Positions 56,031 through 64,000 of a DNA stretch of 64,000 nt are shown here, one piece after another. This DNA comes from Xylophilus sp. Leaf220. GTDB taxonomy: Bacteria > Pseudomonadota > Gammaproteobacteria > Burkholderiales > Burkholderiaceae_C. The notes under the pieces are model-generated. The model had not been told where the DNA came from. It saw only the letters and a list, made by a program, of their open reading frames with translations, and ran no database searches. The stretch is from assembly GCF_001421705.1 (NCBI RefSeq), contig NZ_LMKO01000022.1, positions 339 to 64,338 of the forward strand, written 5' to 3'. Each line of letters begins with the position of its first letter. The first letter of the stretch is position 1. The translations under genes were made by a program, and so were the position numbers.

Positions 56031-56334
56031 TGCATGCCCTTATTCGAGGTCGTCCTCTTCGGCGTGATCGTAGGTCTCGGTGGCCTGCGCGCTCTCGCGC
56101 ATGCGGGGAGACAGCCGCGGCAGTTTACCGATTCGACAGCGCGCCCTCCAGGCTGCAATGCATCAGCCAGGGCGGTGCAGGCGCCGTTGCCATCGGGGGG
56201 GACGCTTCGCCCAGCGCCGGCGAGGCACCACCGTGGCGACTCGCCCATGCGCGAATAGGCCCCTTTTTGAGAACTTGCTGCCGTGACGACAGCCGCTCAA
56301 AATTGCATGGCTCGAAACGAAGAACGCCCGATCC
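56031..56334. other. Divergent intergenic region, nothing recognised
   Basis: About 300 bases upstream of both the sigma-like gene and the zinc-motif gene. It must contain their promoters, but I find no convincing box pair, repeat or RNA gene. Confidence 0.45.
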
Positions 56335-56877
56335 ATGAACCAACCGACCTCGACAGCGTGGAGCGACTCCTCTCAACTTCGCGCCCTGCTTGCAAGGTTT
56401 CAGTACATGTTTCCATTGACGGGTGTGGAACGGAAGCGGGCGTACATTTTCTTTCGCGGATGGATGCCAACATTCGCGCTGCTGTGCCAACACATCGATG
56501 AGGCCCTCGGGAGCGAAAAACGCACTTTCCGGTGGACGCGCGTTCGAGAAAAGTTCGGTGCACCGACCTTCGCATACGAAATGCAAGGACGGGCACGGCA
56601 CGTGATTCACGCGCATCGCCCAACTGACGTCAGGCGAATCATTTGTGAGCCAAGCGAATCATTTGACCCTACAGCAGTTGCGATCCAAGAAGCTGTGCTG
56701 GAAGCTGAGGTGAGGTTGCGAGAGACATGCATCGTCTGTGGGACGAGTTCAACCATCACCAATGATGTCGGGCCATGGGTATCACTTTGCGTCGCTCATC
56801 GGAAGTGGACATTCGTGAAAAGCTTGGAAAACGAGGCTGCGTCGGTATGGGGAGCTGCCCAGCTTCGCGAAGCATGA
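56335..56877 (+). CDS. Hypothetical protein with CxxC/CxxH zinc motif
   Basis: A 180-residue protein, not recognised. The first 120 residues are helical and rich in basic and aromatic residues. Near the C-terminus C132-x2-C135 and C152-x2-H155 form a plausible zinc site with a 16-residue spacer. There is no signal peptide. Small proteins of this type occur in contact-dependent or Rhs neighbourhoods as orphan immunity genes; that is only a suggestion, since no toxin gene is visible here. Confidence 0.55.
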   Translation: MNQPTSTAWSDSSQLRALLARFQYMFPLTGVERKRAYIFFRGWMPTFALLCQHIDEALGSEKRTFRWTRVREKFGAPTFAYEMQGRARHVIHAHRPTDVRRIICEPSESFDPTAVAIQEAVLEAEVRLRETCIVCGTSSTITNDVGPWVSLCVAHRKWTFVKSLENEAASVWGAAQLREA

Positions 56878-57159
56878 ACGGACGACCGACAATGATTACC
56901 ATCGGCGCCTCGTTTCCCAACGGACGTGTCCAAATGCCTTACCCGCTTGAAGCAAGCCAAGTAGCCGGCGCGTTTGGAAGTGATGCTGACATCTGCTAGG
57001 TCCCCCACGCTAAGTTGTAGTCCATACGACAAACCCACGCTTGGATCGGGGCGCGCGTCAGACGACCGAGATTCGCCGAAGCGGTCGTTCTACACCGGGC
57101 GGCGGTCGGCAGCCTCAGACTGACTGCAGTCGGTCGACCTGGCCCGATCAATGTCGGCG

Positions 57160-57335
57160 CTTGCACAAAGCAGCATCACGCTGGCCCCTCGCGCGCGCAA
57201 AACTTCGGCCTGGTTCGCCAGCGGCACTACATCGATGCCCAGTTGCTCCATCAACGTCGCATTGCCGATGGCAAGGGTCTTGACGCTCACGACGCCCTTG
57301 ATTCCGATTCCCGACGCGGAGTCAAATTGCTCGGC
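57160..57335 (-). pseudogene. Fragment of a copper-type P-type ATPase
   Basis: In one reading frame the minus strand encodes about 57 residues that match the nucleotide-binding region of heavy-metal P-type ATPases: F-D-S-A-S-G-I-G-I-K-G-V-V, then L-A-I-G-N-A-T-L-M-E-Q-L-G, then L-R-A-R-G-A-S-V-M. Neither the start nor the rest of the pump is present, and the flanking sequence in frame is unrelated. It is a remnant of a larger gene, probably left by recombination. Confidence 0.7.
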
Positions 57336-57354
57336 CTTGTCCAACTTCAGCTCG

Positions 57355-57597
57355 CGATCCCTTCTGGGCGAACCAGTGAGATGGCCAAACGCGCGAGCGA
57401 TCGACCGCCTGGCGTTCGGCAGCCTGCTGTTCGGTGTCAGTTGGGGCCTTGCGGGCTTCTGTCCTGGACCGGGTCTGGTGGCGCTCGGAATGGGGGAAAG
57501 CGAGGCGCTTGTCTTCACCGCCGCGATGCTCACCGGAATGATCGTCTTCGAAGGCATTGAGCGTCGCAAGTCGCTGCGTGCAGAACCCGCGATCTAA
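57355..57597 (+). pseudogene. 3' fragment of a YeeE/YedE (DUF6691) transporter gene
   Basis: Roughly the last 80 codons of a YeeE/YedE-family membrane protein. The signature F-G-V-S-W-G-L-A-G-F-C-P-G-P-G-L-V-A-L-G is followed by a final helix and E-G-I-E-R-R-K. The frame upstream of 57355 is unrelated and reads antisense to the ATPase fragment, so the gene lacks its 5' half. It sits directly before the ClC gene, in opposite orientation. Confidence 0.72.
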
Positions 57598-57604
57598 CAC
57601 AGGC

Positions 57605-58966
57605 TCAGGGATTCGGCTTCTGCGCCATCGGCGATTCGATCGGATTGCCATAGAGCGGTCGCGCGCCGAATTGTGTGCTGATGGCGTAGGCCACGCCGCA
57701 GGCTAGCATCACGGGAACGGTGAGCTGGAATTGATTTGTCATCTCCAGCACCATCACGATCGCCATCAGCGGTGCATGGGTGACTGCGGCCAGCACCGCC
57801 GCCATGCCGACCACCGCGAGCAGACGCGGATCGCCCACCCACACCGCCGGCAACCAGAGCGCCGCCACTTGGGCCAAGACACTTCCAGCGGTCGCCCCGA
57901 CGAAGAGCGATGGCGTGAACACACCGCCGATCGCGCCGCTGCCCGAACTCAGCGTCGTCGCCACCACTTTTGCGAGCAGCACCCACGCGAGCCATTGCCA
58001 GGCGTGGTCACCGTGAAGCACCTGCGACACCACGCTGTAGCCATTGCCCCAGACCTGCGGCACCCAGGCCGACAACAGGCCCACGAGCAAGCCCCCGAGT
58101 CCCAGGCGCAGGACTGGCGTACGGATGCGCGCGAACCAGCTTCGCCCTGATTCCAGCAGCGCCAGCAACCCCCAGCCCAACCCCCCGAACAGCACGCCGG
58201 CGAGTAAGGCGATACCGAGGCTCGTCGGTGCCATGACGACAGGCGGAACGTCGTAGAGCGGTTTGGGTTCGACCAGCCAGTAGATCAGTGAACTGGCCGT
58301 GGCCGACGCGATCAGCACCGGAGCGACCGTGTGGCGCGCGAGGAAACCGAGCGCCAGTTCCAGAACGAAGACGACGCCCGCAATGGGTGCGTGATAGGCC
58401 GAGCCGATGCCTGCGGCGATGCCGCACACCAGCAGCGTGTTGCGTTGTTCCGGCGCCGTCGCGACGAGTCGTGCCAGCCGCGCACTGACCCAGGCAGCCA
58501 GTTGGACCATCGGCCCTTCGCGTCCGATGGAAGCGCCCGTGCCGACGGATAAGAGCGCGGACACGGTGCGTGTCAACGTCGTTCGATCGTTCAGGTCGAC
58601 TCTTCCTGCGCGCGCGGCATCGATGTAGTCGAGGTTCGCCGCGCCGCCCGGGCCCCGCCTGGCCCAGGCCGTTCCGCCTTGCAGGACCAGCCCTGCGAGC
58701 AAGCCGCCCAAGGTGCAGACCAGCGCGCGGTGCCAGGGCGACAACGACAACGCGGCTTCGACCAGTCCGCCGCGCTGACCGGTCGCGAGTTCCTCGACCC
58801 ATTGCGTCAACCACCGGAAGCCCAAGACGGCAGCCGCAGCGAGCGCGCCCGTCACGGCCGCCCACCACCAGACGCGCAACGTTTCGGCAGCCGGTCCCAT
58901 GGCCCACAGGCGCGCACGACCGCGTCTGGGAGACGCTACTTCTTCGGGAAATTCGTTGGCAGCCAC
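57605..58966 (-). CDS. ClC-family chloride channel/antiporter, ClcB-like
   Basis: A 453-residue membrane protein with the ClC selectivity segments: G-T-G-A-S-I-G148-R-E150-G-P (E150 is the gating glutamate), Y-H-A-P-I-A-G, and G-G-V-F-T-P-S-L-F-V-G-A. At the position of the inner proton glutamate of E. coli ClcA the sequence reads V-L-E-L, so the second Glu is Leu as in ClcB; proton coupling is therefore doubtful. The gene overlaps the upstream LysR gene by about 30 bases. It could move chloride or other anions. Confidence 0.9.
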   Translation of the reverse strand: MAANEFPEEVASPRRGRARLWAMGPAAETLRVWWWAAVTGALAAAAVLGFRWLTQWVEELATGQRGGLVEAALSLSPWHRALVCTLGGLLAGLVLQGGTAWARRGPGGAANLDYIDAARAGRVDLNDRTTLTRTVSALLSVGTGASIGREGPMVQLAAWVSARLARLVATAPEQRNTLLVCGIAAGIGSAYHAPIAGVVFVLELALGFLARHTVAPVLIASATASSLIYWLVEPKPLYDVPPVVMAPTSLGIALLAGVLFGGLGWGLLALLESGRSWFARIRTPVLRLGLGGLLVGLLSAWVPQVWGNGYSVVSQVLHGDHAWQWLAWVLLAKVVATTLSSGSGAIGGVFTPSLFVGATAGSVLAQVAALWLPAVWVGDPRLLAVVGMAAVLAAVTHAPLMAIVMVLEMTNQFQLTVPVMLACGVAYAISTQFGARPLYGNPIESPMAQKPNP

Positions 58967-59886
58967 GGGGATTCCATTTCAAGACGCTCGCAGTGCGCCA
59001 CGAAGCGTTGCAGGTTGCCCGAAAGGCGCTTTTTCTGATGGTGCACCAGATAGAAGCGGCGAGTCAGACGAGGCAACGTGGTTCGCAGAACGACCAGTCT
59101 GCCGAGTGTCACCAGGTCCTGCACCGCGCACAGCGACAGGCAAGCCAGCCCGAGGCCTTCGGCCGTCGCCTGCTTGATCGCCTCGGTGCTGCCCGGCTGC
59201 ATGTCGCCGTCCAGGTGGTGGAGGTGCGGCAGCAACACGTGCTCCACGGCCTCGCGCGTGCCGGAACCCGGCTCACGGAGCAACCAGCGTGCCTGCCGCA
59301 AGGCCTTCAACGGAACGCGTGCCTGCACGCCCTCCTGCACCAGCGCATGCGTCGGTGCAGCCACGATGACCAACTCGTCCTGAAGCCATGGCGTCACTCG
59401 AAGCTCGGCCTCGTGGCAGGGCCCTTCGATCAGACCAATGTCGACCTCCAGGCGGGTCACGGCCGCAGCGATGTCGCGCGTGTTGCCGATGACGACATCC
59501 ACTGCGGCACCGGGCCACGTCCTGCTGTAGCCGGCGATCAGCGCCGGCAGCACGTAATTGCCGATCGTCGTGCTGGCACCGACGCGAAGTCGCGTGACCA
59601 GCGGCGCGGTGTCAGCGCCCGCGCTTCCGAGACCGAACCGGCTTTCGATCTCCTGTGCGCCGTCGAGCAATGACCTGGCTTGCGGCAGCAGCGCACGGCC
59701 GTTGTCGTTCAGCAGCAAGCGCTTGCCGATGCGGTCGAACAGTTGGGCGCCGAGCAGGCTCTCCAGTTCGTTCAGTGCGCCACTGGTTGCCGACTGGGAC
59801 AGTGCGACGCGCTCACCGGCGGCCGTGGTGCTGCCGGTGTCCGCCACGGCCGTGAAGATCAGGAGTTGACGCAATGTCAGGCGCAT
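58936..59886 (-). CDS. LysR regulator, YeiE-like
   Basis: A 316-residue LysR regulator with the winged HTH at about 5-65 (S-Q-S-A-T-S-G-A-L-N-E-L-E) and a CysB/CbbR-type effector domain (about 95-300). It is divergent from a YeiH-type exporter gene, the classical yeiE-yeiH pairing; E. coli-type YeiE responds to sulfite. A palindrome at 59932-59948 between the genes is a likely binding site. Its stop overlaps the ClC gene start. Confidence 0.88.
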   Translation of the reverse strand: MRLTLRQLLIFTAVADTGSTTAAGERVALSQSATSGALNELESLLGAQLFDRIGKRLLLNDNGRALLPQARSLLDGAQEIESRFGLGSAGADTAPLVTRLRVGASTTIGNYVLPALIAGYSRTWPGAAVDVVIGNTRDIAAAVTRLEVDIGLIEGPCHEAELRVTPWLQDELVIVAAPTHALVQEGVQARVPLKALRQARWLLREPGSGTREAVEHVLLPHLHHLDGDMQPGSTEAIKQATAEGLGLACLSLCAVQDLVTLGRLVVLRTTLPRLTRRFYLVHHQKKRLSGNLQRFVAHCERLEMESPWLPTNFPKK

Positions 59887-59931
59887 CCAAACGCTTTCGT
59901 TACCTGTTCGATGGCTAGGTTATAGCGGAAG

Positions 59932-59948
59932 TATCCGTTTGTCGGATA
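59932..59948. promoter_or_regulatory. Candidate LysR operator between yeiE-like and yeiH-like genes
   Basis: TATCCG-TTTGT-CGGATA is a perfect 6-bp inverted repeat with a 5-base spacer. It lies 46 bases from the regulator start and about 60 bases before the exporter start. Confidence 0.5.
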
Positions 59949-60006
59949 GATCGTGCCGGTTCAAAGTTCGTTCATGCCTTCCGAAAACGACGTGATGGAG
60001 AAAACG

Positions 60007-61122
60007 ATGCACACCGCCACTTCCGCAGCCCACCTGACGCACACCCCCGCAGCGATGCACCGTGTACGCCTGTTGGTTCCTGGTCTCGCACTCACGGGCG
60101 CTCTGGCTTTCGTGTCGATCCAACTGGGCAAGATCGGCTGGCTGCAGTCCAACGGCATCAGCGCGCTGACCCTGGCCATCGTGCTGGGCATGGTGGTCGG
60201 CAATACCGTCTACCCCCGCATAGGCGCCGCGGCCGGCGGCGGCGTGACCTTTTCCAAGGCCAACCTGCTGCGCCTGGGCATCATCCTGTACGGCCTGCGC
60301 CTGACCTTCCAGGACATCGGTAACGTGGGCTGGACCGGCGTCGCGATCGACGCCACGGTGCTGTGCAGCACCTTCGGGCTCGCCTGCTTCCTCGGCACCC
60401 GAGTCTTCGGGCTCGACCGCAAGACGGCCATGCTGATCGGCGCCGGCAGTTCGATCTGCGGCGCGGCAGCTGTGATGGCGGCCGAACCCGTCGTGCGCGG
60501 TCGCGCCGAGCAGGTGATGGTCGCGGTGGCCACGGTGGTGGTGTTCGGCACGCTGGCGATCTTCCTGTATCCGGTGCTGTATCACCTGGTCGCTCAATAC
60601 CGGCTGTTCGACCTGTCGCCGACCGCTTACGGCGTGTTCGCCGGCTCGACCATCCACGAAGTGGCACAGGTGGTCGCTGCCGGTCGTGCCGTCAGCGAGC
60701 AGGCTGCGAACACCGCCGTCATCGCCAAGATGGTCCGCGTGATGATGCTGGCGCCGTTCCTCATCATCCTGTCGGCTTACCTCTCCCGCTCCAGCGCCAA
60801 GGATGCCGATGCTGTCGACGGCGGCGACGAAAGCAAAGCCTCGCCACGCGGCGGCATCGTGATTCCCTGGTTCGCCCTCGGTTTCGTGGCGGTCGCCGGG
60901 CTCAACTCGCTCGCGTTGCTGCCCCATGCGGTGGTGACGCAGGTGATCGACATCGACACCGTGCTGCTGGCGATGGCCATGGCCGGCCTCGGGCTGACGA
61001 CGCACGTCTCGGCCATCCGCAAGGCCGGCATCAAGCCGCTGGCGCTGGCGGCCGTGCTCTTCGTCTGGCTGGTGTGCGGCGGCTTCGCCATCAACGCGGG
61101 AATCACTGCACTCCTCAAATGA
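60007..61122 (+). CDS. YeiH/UPF0324-type putative sulfate or sulfite exporter
   Basis: A 371-residue protein with about ten membrane helices. Typical YeiH segments are [26 protein letters not shown] and [20 protein letters not shown] at 60007 has GGAG six bases upstream; 59995, 59974 and a GTG at 59953 are in-frame alternatives. With the regulator, the propeller protein and SorAB it forms a sulfite-handling unit. Confidence 0.88.
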   Translation: MHTATSAAHLTHTPAAMHRVRLLVPGLALTGALAFVSIQLGKIGWLQSNGISALTLAIVLGMVVGNTVYPRIGAAAGGGVTFSKANLLRLGIILYGLRLTFQDIGNVGWTGVAIDATVLCSTFGLACFLGTRVFGLDRKTAMLIGAGSSICGAAAVMAAEPVVRGRAEQVMVAVATVVVFGTLAIFLYPVLYHLVAQYRLFDLSPTAYGVFAGSTIHEVAQVVAAGRAVSEQAANTAVIAKMVRVMMLAPFLIILSAYLSRSSAKDADAVDGGDESKASPRGGIVIPWFALGFVAVAGLNSLALLPHAVVTQVIDIDTVLLAMAMAGLGLTTHVSAIRKAGIKPLALAAVLFVWLVCGGFAINAGITALLK

Positions 61123-61188
61123 CAGGGCGGACCTGGAATAAATCGCCCCCGCCATTCGTCCATCCATCCAGACAACCGAAAGAATCTC

Positions 61189-62241
61189 ATGAAACTCCGT
61201 CCTCTTGCACTCTCGCTGTGCCTCGCCCTCTCGACACTCGCCTCGATCCCTTCGACGGTCACGGCACAGCCGGCGCCTGTCGCAGCGTCCGCAAGTGCGA
61301 CGCAGCGCTGGACCTTCGACGGTGCCATCCACAACAATTCGCTGGCGCTCAGCCCGGACGAGGGCACGGCCGTGGTGTCGTACAGCGAACGCCCGGACGT
61401 CGTCGTCTACGACCTGAAGACCGGCAAGGTGCGCAAGGTGCTGGATGGCTTCGTGACGCCACGCAACATCGTGTTCGCGCCGTCTGGCGAGTTCTTCTAT
61501 GTTTCGGACAGCAGCCTGGGCACCGTGGCGAAGATCGCCACGTCCAGCCTGAAGACGGTCAGCAGCCTGCCGGCAGGCCCCGGTGCCTTCGGCACCGTGC
61601 TGAGCAAGGACGGCGCCACGATGTACGTGAACAACCAGGCCGCCAGCACCGTCACGCGTTTCGATCTCGCAAGCGGCGAACCGCGCGCCGTCATCACCGG
61701 CTTCGCGCAGCCGCGCCAGGGCGTGCGCCTGAGTCCCGACGGATCGGCGCTGTACGTCACCAACTTCATGGGCGACAAGATCACCATCGTGAACACGGCG
61801 ACCAACAGGATCGACGGCGAGATCACCGGGTTCAACAAGCTGCGCGCGATCTCAGTCACCGCCGACGGCAAGACGCTCTTCGCTGCAAACAGCGGCAGCA
61901 ACACCATCGCGGTCGTCGATCTGGACAAGCGCGCCATCGAGTCGACGATTCCCGTCGGAAAGGACCCGTATGGTGCGGCGCTGTCGCCCGACGGCAGGCG
62001 CGTCTACGCCGGCAACCTGGGCGACAACTCCCTGTCCGTCATCGATGTAGCGAGCAAGAGCGTGGTCGCCACCATCACCGGATTCAAGGAGCCGCGGCAA
62101 GCCATCGTCTTCACGCGCGACGGCAAGACGGCCTATGTTCTGAACGAAGACTTGGGAATCGCCAAAGTGGACTTGGCGAGCAACCGTGTGGAGGCGACGC
62201 TGGCTGCGCCTGCGGCAAAGATGCAGAAGGCCGCGCCGTGA
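61189..62241 (+). CDS. Exported YncE/YVTN beta-propeller protein
   Basis: A 350-residue protein with a signal peptide (cleavage near V-T-A-Q-P) and seven YVTN-type blades, for example L-S-P-D-G-S-A-L-Y-V-T-N-F and L-S-P-D-G-R-R-V-Y-A-G-N-L. Such periplasmic propellers bind partner proteins or small ligands; no catalytic residues are obvious. It lies between yeiH-like and sorA genes, so it may support sulfite oxidation, though this is contextual. Confidence 0.85.
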   Translation: MKLRPLALSLCLALSTLASIPSTVTAQPAPVAASASATQRWTFDGAIHNNSLALSPDEGTAVVSYSERPDVVVYDLKTGKVRKVLDGFVTPRNIVFAPSGEFFYVSDSSLGTVAKIATSSLKTVSSLPAGPGAFGTVLSKDGATMYVNNQAASTVTRFDLASGEPRAVITGFAQPRQGVRLSPDGSALYVTNFMGDKITIVNTATNRIDGEITGFNKLRAISVTADGKTLFAANSGSNTIAVVDLDKRAIESTIPVGKDPYGAALSPDGRRVYAGNLGDNSLSVIDVASKSVVATITGFKEPRQAIVFTRDGKTAYVLNEDLGIAKVDLASNRVEATLAAPAAKMQKAAP

Positions 62242-62317
62242 AGAAGCGCTCGTGGACTACCTGAGATCGCCTGCAGCACAAGCAATCTTCGAGAAGTGGT
62301 GTTGGAAGACACCCTGA
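62240..62317 (+). pseudogene. 3' remnant of a ModA-like binding-protein gene
   Basis: In one frame the 26 codons read E-E-A-L-V-D-Y-L-R-S-P-A-A-Q-A-I-F-E-K-W and end at a stop. This is the C-terminal helix of molybdate-type binding proteins; compare R-Y-L-Q-S-P-A-A in the intact gene at 46234. Nothing upstream in this frame belongs to such a protein; the propeller gene ends two bases into it. It is a scar left by recombination or deletion. Confidence 0.75.
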
Positions 62318-62353
62318 ATAGCCACTGTATTTATCTAACAAACGAGACAAACC

Positions 62354-63625
62354 ATGAGATCAGGTCGCGAAGCCACACCCACCGCGCAGCACGACGCCAA
62401 GCGCCCTCCATCCCGTCGGCGCTTCGTCCAGGGCGCCGGTCTTCTCGCGCTGGGTGCGTCGCCGCTCGCCGCGCTGGCGGCTGGTCGCGATACTGGCGAA
62501 GGCGTGACCTTTGCCGACGGACCGCGCCCCATGGTGACGTACCCGCAAAAACGGCCGCTGATTCGCGTTCACACCCGGCCGCCGCATCTGGAAACGCCGT
62601 TCTCAGTCTTCAACGAAGGGCCGATCACCGCCAACGACGCTTTCTTCGTGCGTTACCACCTGGCCAACATCCCGCTGGCGGTCGACCCTGCTACCTACCG
62701 GCTCACCGTCAAGGGAAAGGTCAACACGCCGCTGAACCTGTCGCTGGCCGATCTGAAGGCATTGGCAGAGCCTGTGGAAGTGGTGGCGGTCAATCAGTGT
62801 TCCGGCAACAGCCGCGGGTACTCGTCGCCGCGCGTCTTCGGCGCCCAGCTCGCCAATGGCGCGATGGGCAATGCCCGCTGGGTCGGCGTGCCGCTGCGCA
62901 AGGTTCTCGAGAAGGCGGGTGTGGCTGCGGGTGCCCGGCAGGTGACCTTCAACGGCCTCGACACGCCGGTGCTGCCCGCGACCTCGGACTTTCGCAAGGC
63001 GCTGGACATCGAACACGCGCTGCAGGACGAACCGATGCTCGCTTGGGGCATGAACGGCAAGGACCTTCCGTTCCTCAACGGCTACCCGGTCAAGCTCATC
63101 GTACCGGGCTACTTCGGCACCTACTGGGTCAAGCACCTCTCGGAAATCGAGGTCATCGACCATGTGTTCGACGGCCATGACGCGCTGTTCATGACGACCG
63201 CCTACCGCGTGCCCGACAACGACTGCCAGTGCGTGGCACCGGGTTCCGCAGCGGCGAAGACGCGGCCGATCTCGACGCTGCCCGTGCGCAGCTTCATCAC
63301 CAGCGTCCAGGCCGGTGGCATCCTGCCTTCCGCTCGCTCGATCGAACTCAAGGGCATCGCCTTCGATGGCGGTGCCGGCATCAAGACGGTGGAAGTCTCC
63401 ATCGACGGCGGCCAGAGCTGGAAGGCGGCGACGCTCGGCAAGGATCTGGGGCGCTTCTCGTTTCGGGAATGGCGGGCACCGGTGAGCTTCGCGAAGAAGG
63501 GCCGAGCCGTGCTCATGGTCCGCGCGACCAATCAGAAGGGCGAAGGCCAGCCTGCCACGGTGGACTGGAATCCGGCAGGTTACCGCCGCCATGTGGTCGA
63601 GTCCACGCCGGTCACCATCGCCTGA
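62354..63625 (+). CDS. sorA: Sulfite:cytochrome c oxidoreductase molybdenum subunit (SorA type)
   Basis: A 423-residue exported molybdoenzyme. It carries a twin-arginine signal S20-R-R-R-F-V-Q-G-A-G, the molybdopterin domain with the Mo-ligating C149 (N-Q-C-S-G-N-S-R), and the C-terminal dimerisation domain ending V-E-S-T-P-V-T-I-A. It oxidises sulfite to sulfate in the periplasm and passes electrons to the SorB cytochrome encoded next, 9 bases downstream. Confidence 0.93.
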   Translation: MRSGREATPTAQHDAKRPPSRRRFVQGAGLLALGASPLAALAAGRDTGEGVTFADGPRPMVTYPQKRPLIRVHTRPPHLETPFSVFNEGPITANDAFFVRYHLANIPLAVDPATYRLTVKGKVNTPLNLSLADLKALAEPVEVVAVNQCSGNSRGYSSPRVFGAQLANGAMGNARWVGVPLRKVLEKAGVAAGARQVTFNGLDTPVLPATSDFRKALDIEHALQDEPMLAWGMNGKDLPFLNGYPVKLIVPGYFGTYWVKHLSEIEVIDHVFDGHDALFMTTAYRVPDNDCQCVAPGSAAAKTRPISTLPVRSFITSVQAGGILPSARSIELKGIAFDGGAGIKTVEVSIDGGQSWKAATLGKDLGRFSFREWRAPVSFAKKGRAVLMVRATNQKGEGQPATVDWNPAGYRRHVVESTPVTIA

Positions 63626-63634
63626 GGACACGCC

Positions 63635-64000
63635 ATGAAAACCACCACTTTTTTGGCCCGCGCCGTTCTTGGCTGCTGCGTGTTGATCGCGTTCAACGCG
63701 TTGGCCGCGCCGCCCGACATCAAGCTGCAGCCCGACACGTCGAAGCTGCGCCCGTCGAAGCTGCCGGGCTACGCCATCGCGATGCAGAAATGCGCGATCT
63801 GCCATTCGGCGGACTACGTCAACTACCAGCCACCCGGCATGACGCAGACGCAGTGGACCGCCGAGATGGCCAAGATGCAGCACACCTACGGTGCGCCGAT
63901 CAGTGATGACGAAGTCAAGCAGTTGGGTGCCTATTTGGCGGTCGCCTACGGGTCTGCGAAGGCCACAGACGCCAGTGTGATCGCCGCATCCACACCAGCG
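63635..64000 (+). CDS. sorB: Sulfite oxidation c-type cytochrome (SorB type), partial at window end
   Basis: At least 122 residues; the gene runs past the window edge. A signal peptide (M-K-T-T-T-F-L, cleavage near L-A-A-P) precedes a single haem c site C53-x2-C56-H57 (K-C-A-I-C-H-S), with a likely distal Met in the Met-rich stretch M-A-K-M-Q-H. It accepts electrons from SorA. A 9-base gap and a GGACACGCC leader suggest coupled expression. Confidence 0.9.
   Translation, partial: MKTTTFLARAVLGCCVLIAFNALAAPPDIKLQPDTSKLRPSKLPGYAIAMQKCAICHSADYVNYQPPGMTQTQWTAEMAKMQHTYGAPISDDEVKQLGAYLAVAYGSAKATDASVIAASTPA

Noticed and set aside
57090-57569. Minus-strand open frame as an intact 159-residue gene
   Set aside because: Only residues of about 80-136 match a P-type ATPase; the rest is antisense to the YeeE fragment. 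It is listed as a pseudogene fragment.

Overview
The window is very GC-rich, with long shadow open frames on the opposite strand of most genes. It carries four Bug-type tricarboxylate-transporter binding proteins, a VC_2705-type symporter with its DUF4212 partner, and a TAAAAT promoter-like box before thyA. Together these point to a betaproteobacterium of the order Burkholderiales, most likely Comamonadaceae (Variovorax/Acidovorax/Xylophilus-like). That placement is inference from family content; there is no rRNA gene in the window to settle it.

Layout. 1-697 is almost entirely repeats. 698-4252 holds a cardiolipin synthase, a DedA protein and a fused binding-protein/permease of the osmoprotectant ABC family. 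4382-38214 is a large sugar-acid region. On the minus strand it has a sugar ABC transporter with two paralogous binding proteins, a chemoreceptor and two propeller lactonases (4382-13610), then a b561-type membrane protein, L-2-keto-3-deoxyarabonate dehydratase, a rhamnonate-dehydratase-like enolase-superfamily enzyme, a PdxA2-type dehydrogenase and a Bug protein (13654-18609). A divergent LysR gene follows, then KGSA dehydrogenase, glucarate dehydratase (gudD), a Bug protein, an NTF2-like lipoprotein, kdgD and another Bug protein (19757-26206). A GntR regulator faces a plus-strand operon of uronate dehydrogenase, lactonase, TRAP DctPQM, a lactonase-like lipoprotein, galactarate dehydratase (garD), a further lactonase and a fourth Bug protein (26352-37247). 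These genes supply every step of the oxidative uronate route: uronate, aldarolactone, aldarate, 5-keto-4-deoxyglucarate, 2-ketoglutarate semialdehyde, 2-ketoglutarate. Several uptake systems accompany them.

37408-47088 is ordinary chromosome: an HxlR regulator, FKBP isomerase, exported beta-carbonic anhydrase, Na+/solute symporter plus DUF4212 subunit, divergent PEP synthase and its regulatory kinase, and a molybdate-type binding lipoprotein.

At about 47866 thymidylate synthase (thyA) breaks off inside its active-site region and the sequence becomes visibly poorer in GC. The accessory stretch that follows (to about 57600) holds a translationally coupled three-gene operon led by a putative PD-(D/E)XK nuclease (48094-50893), a membrane protein, a pair of small exported proteins, a Cro/CI-like regulator, a 735-residue protein with a sigma-region-4-like helix-turn-helix and a winged helix, and a small zinc-motif protein. 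Fragments of a copper P-type ATPase and a YeeE/YedE transporter lie at its far end. I do not recognise the three-gene operon; it is my best candidate for an undescribed, possibly defensive, system. 57605-64000 carries a ClC protein and a sulfite module (YeiE-like regulator, YeiH-like exporter, YncE-like propeller, SorA, partial SorB), with a 3' remnant of a binding-protein gene between the propeller and sorA.

Dispersed repeats recur throughout: a family of about 64 bp (six copies), a longer inverted-repeat family (three or four copies), and a CCTCACCC..GGGAGAGGGAG family (three copies).
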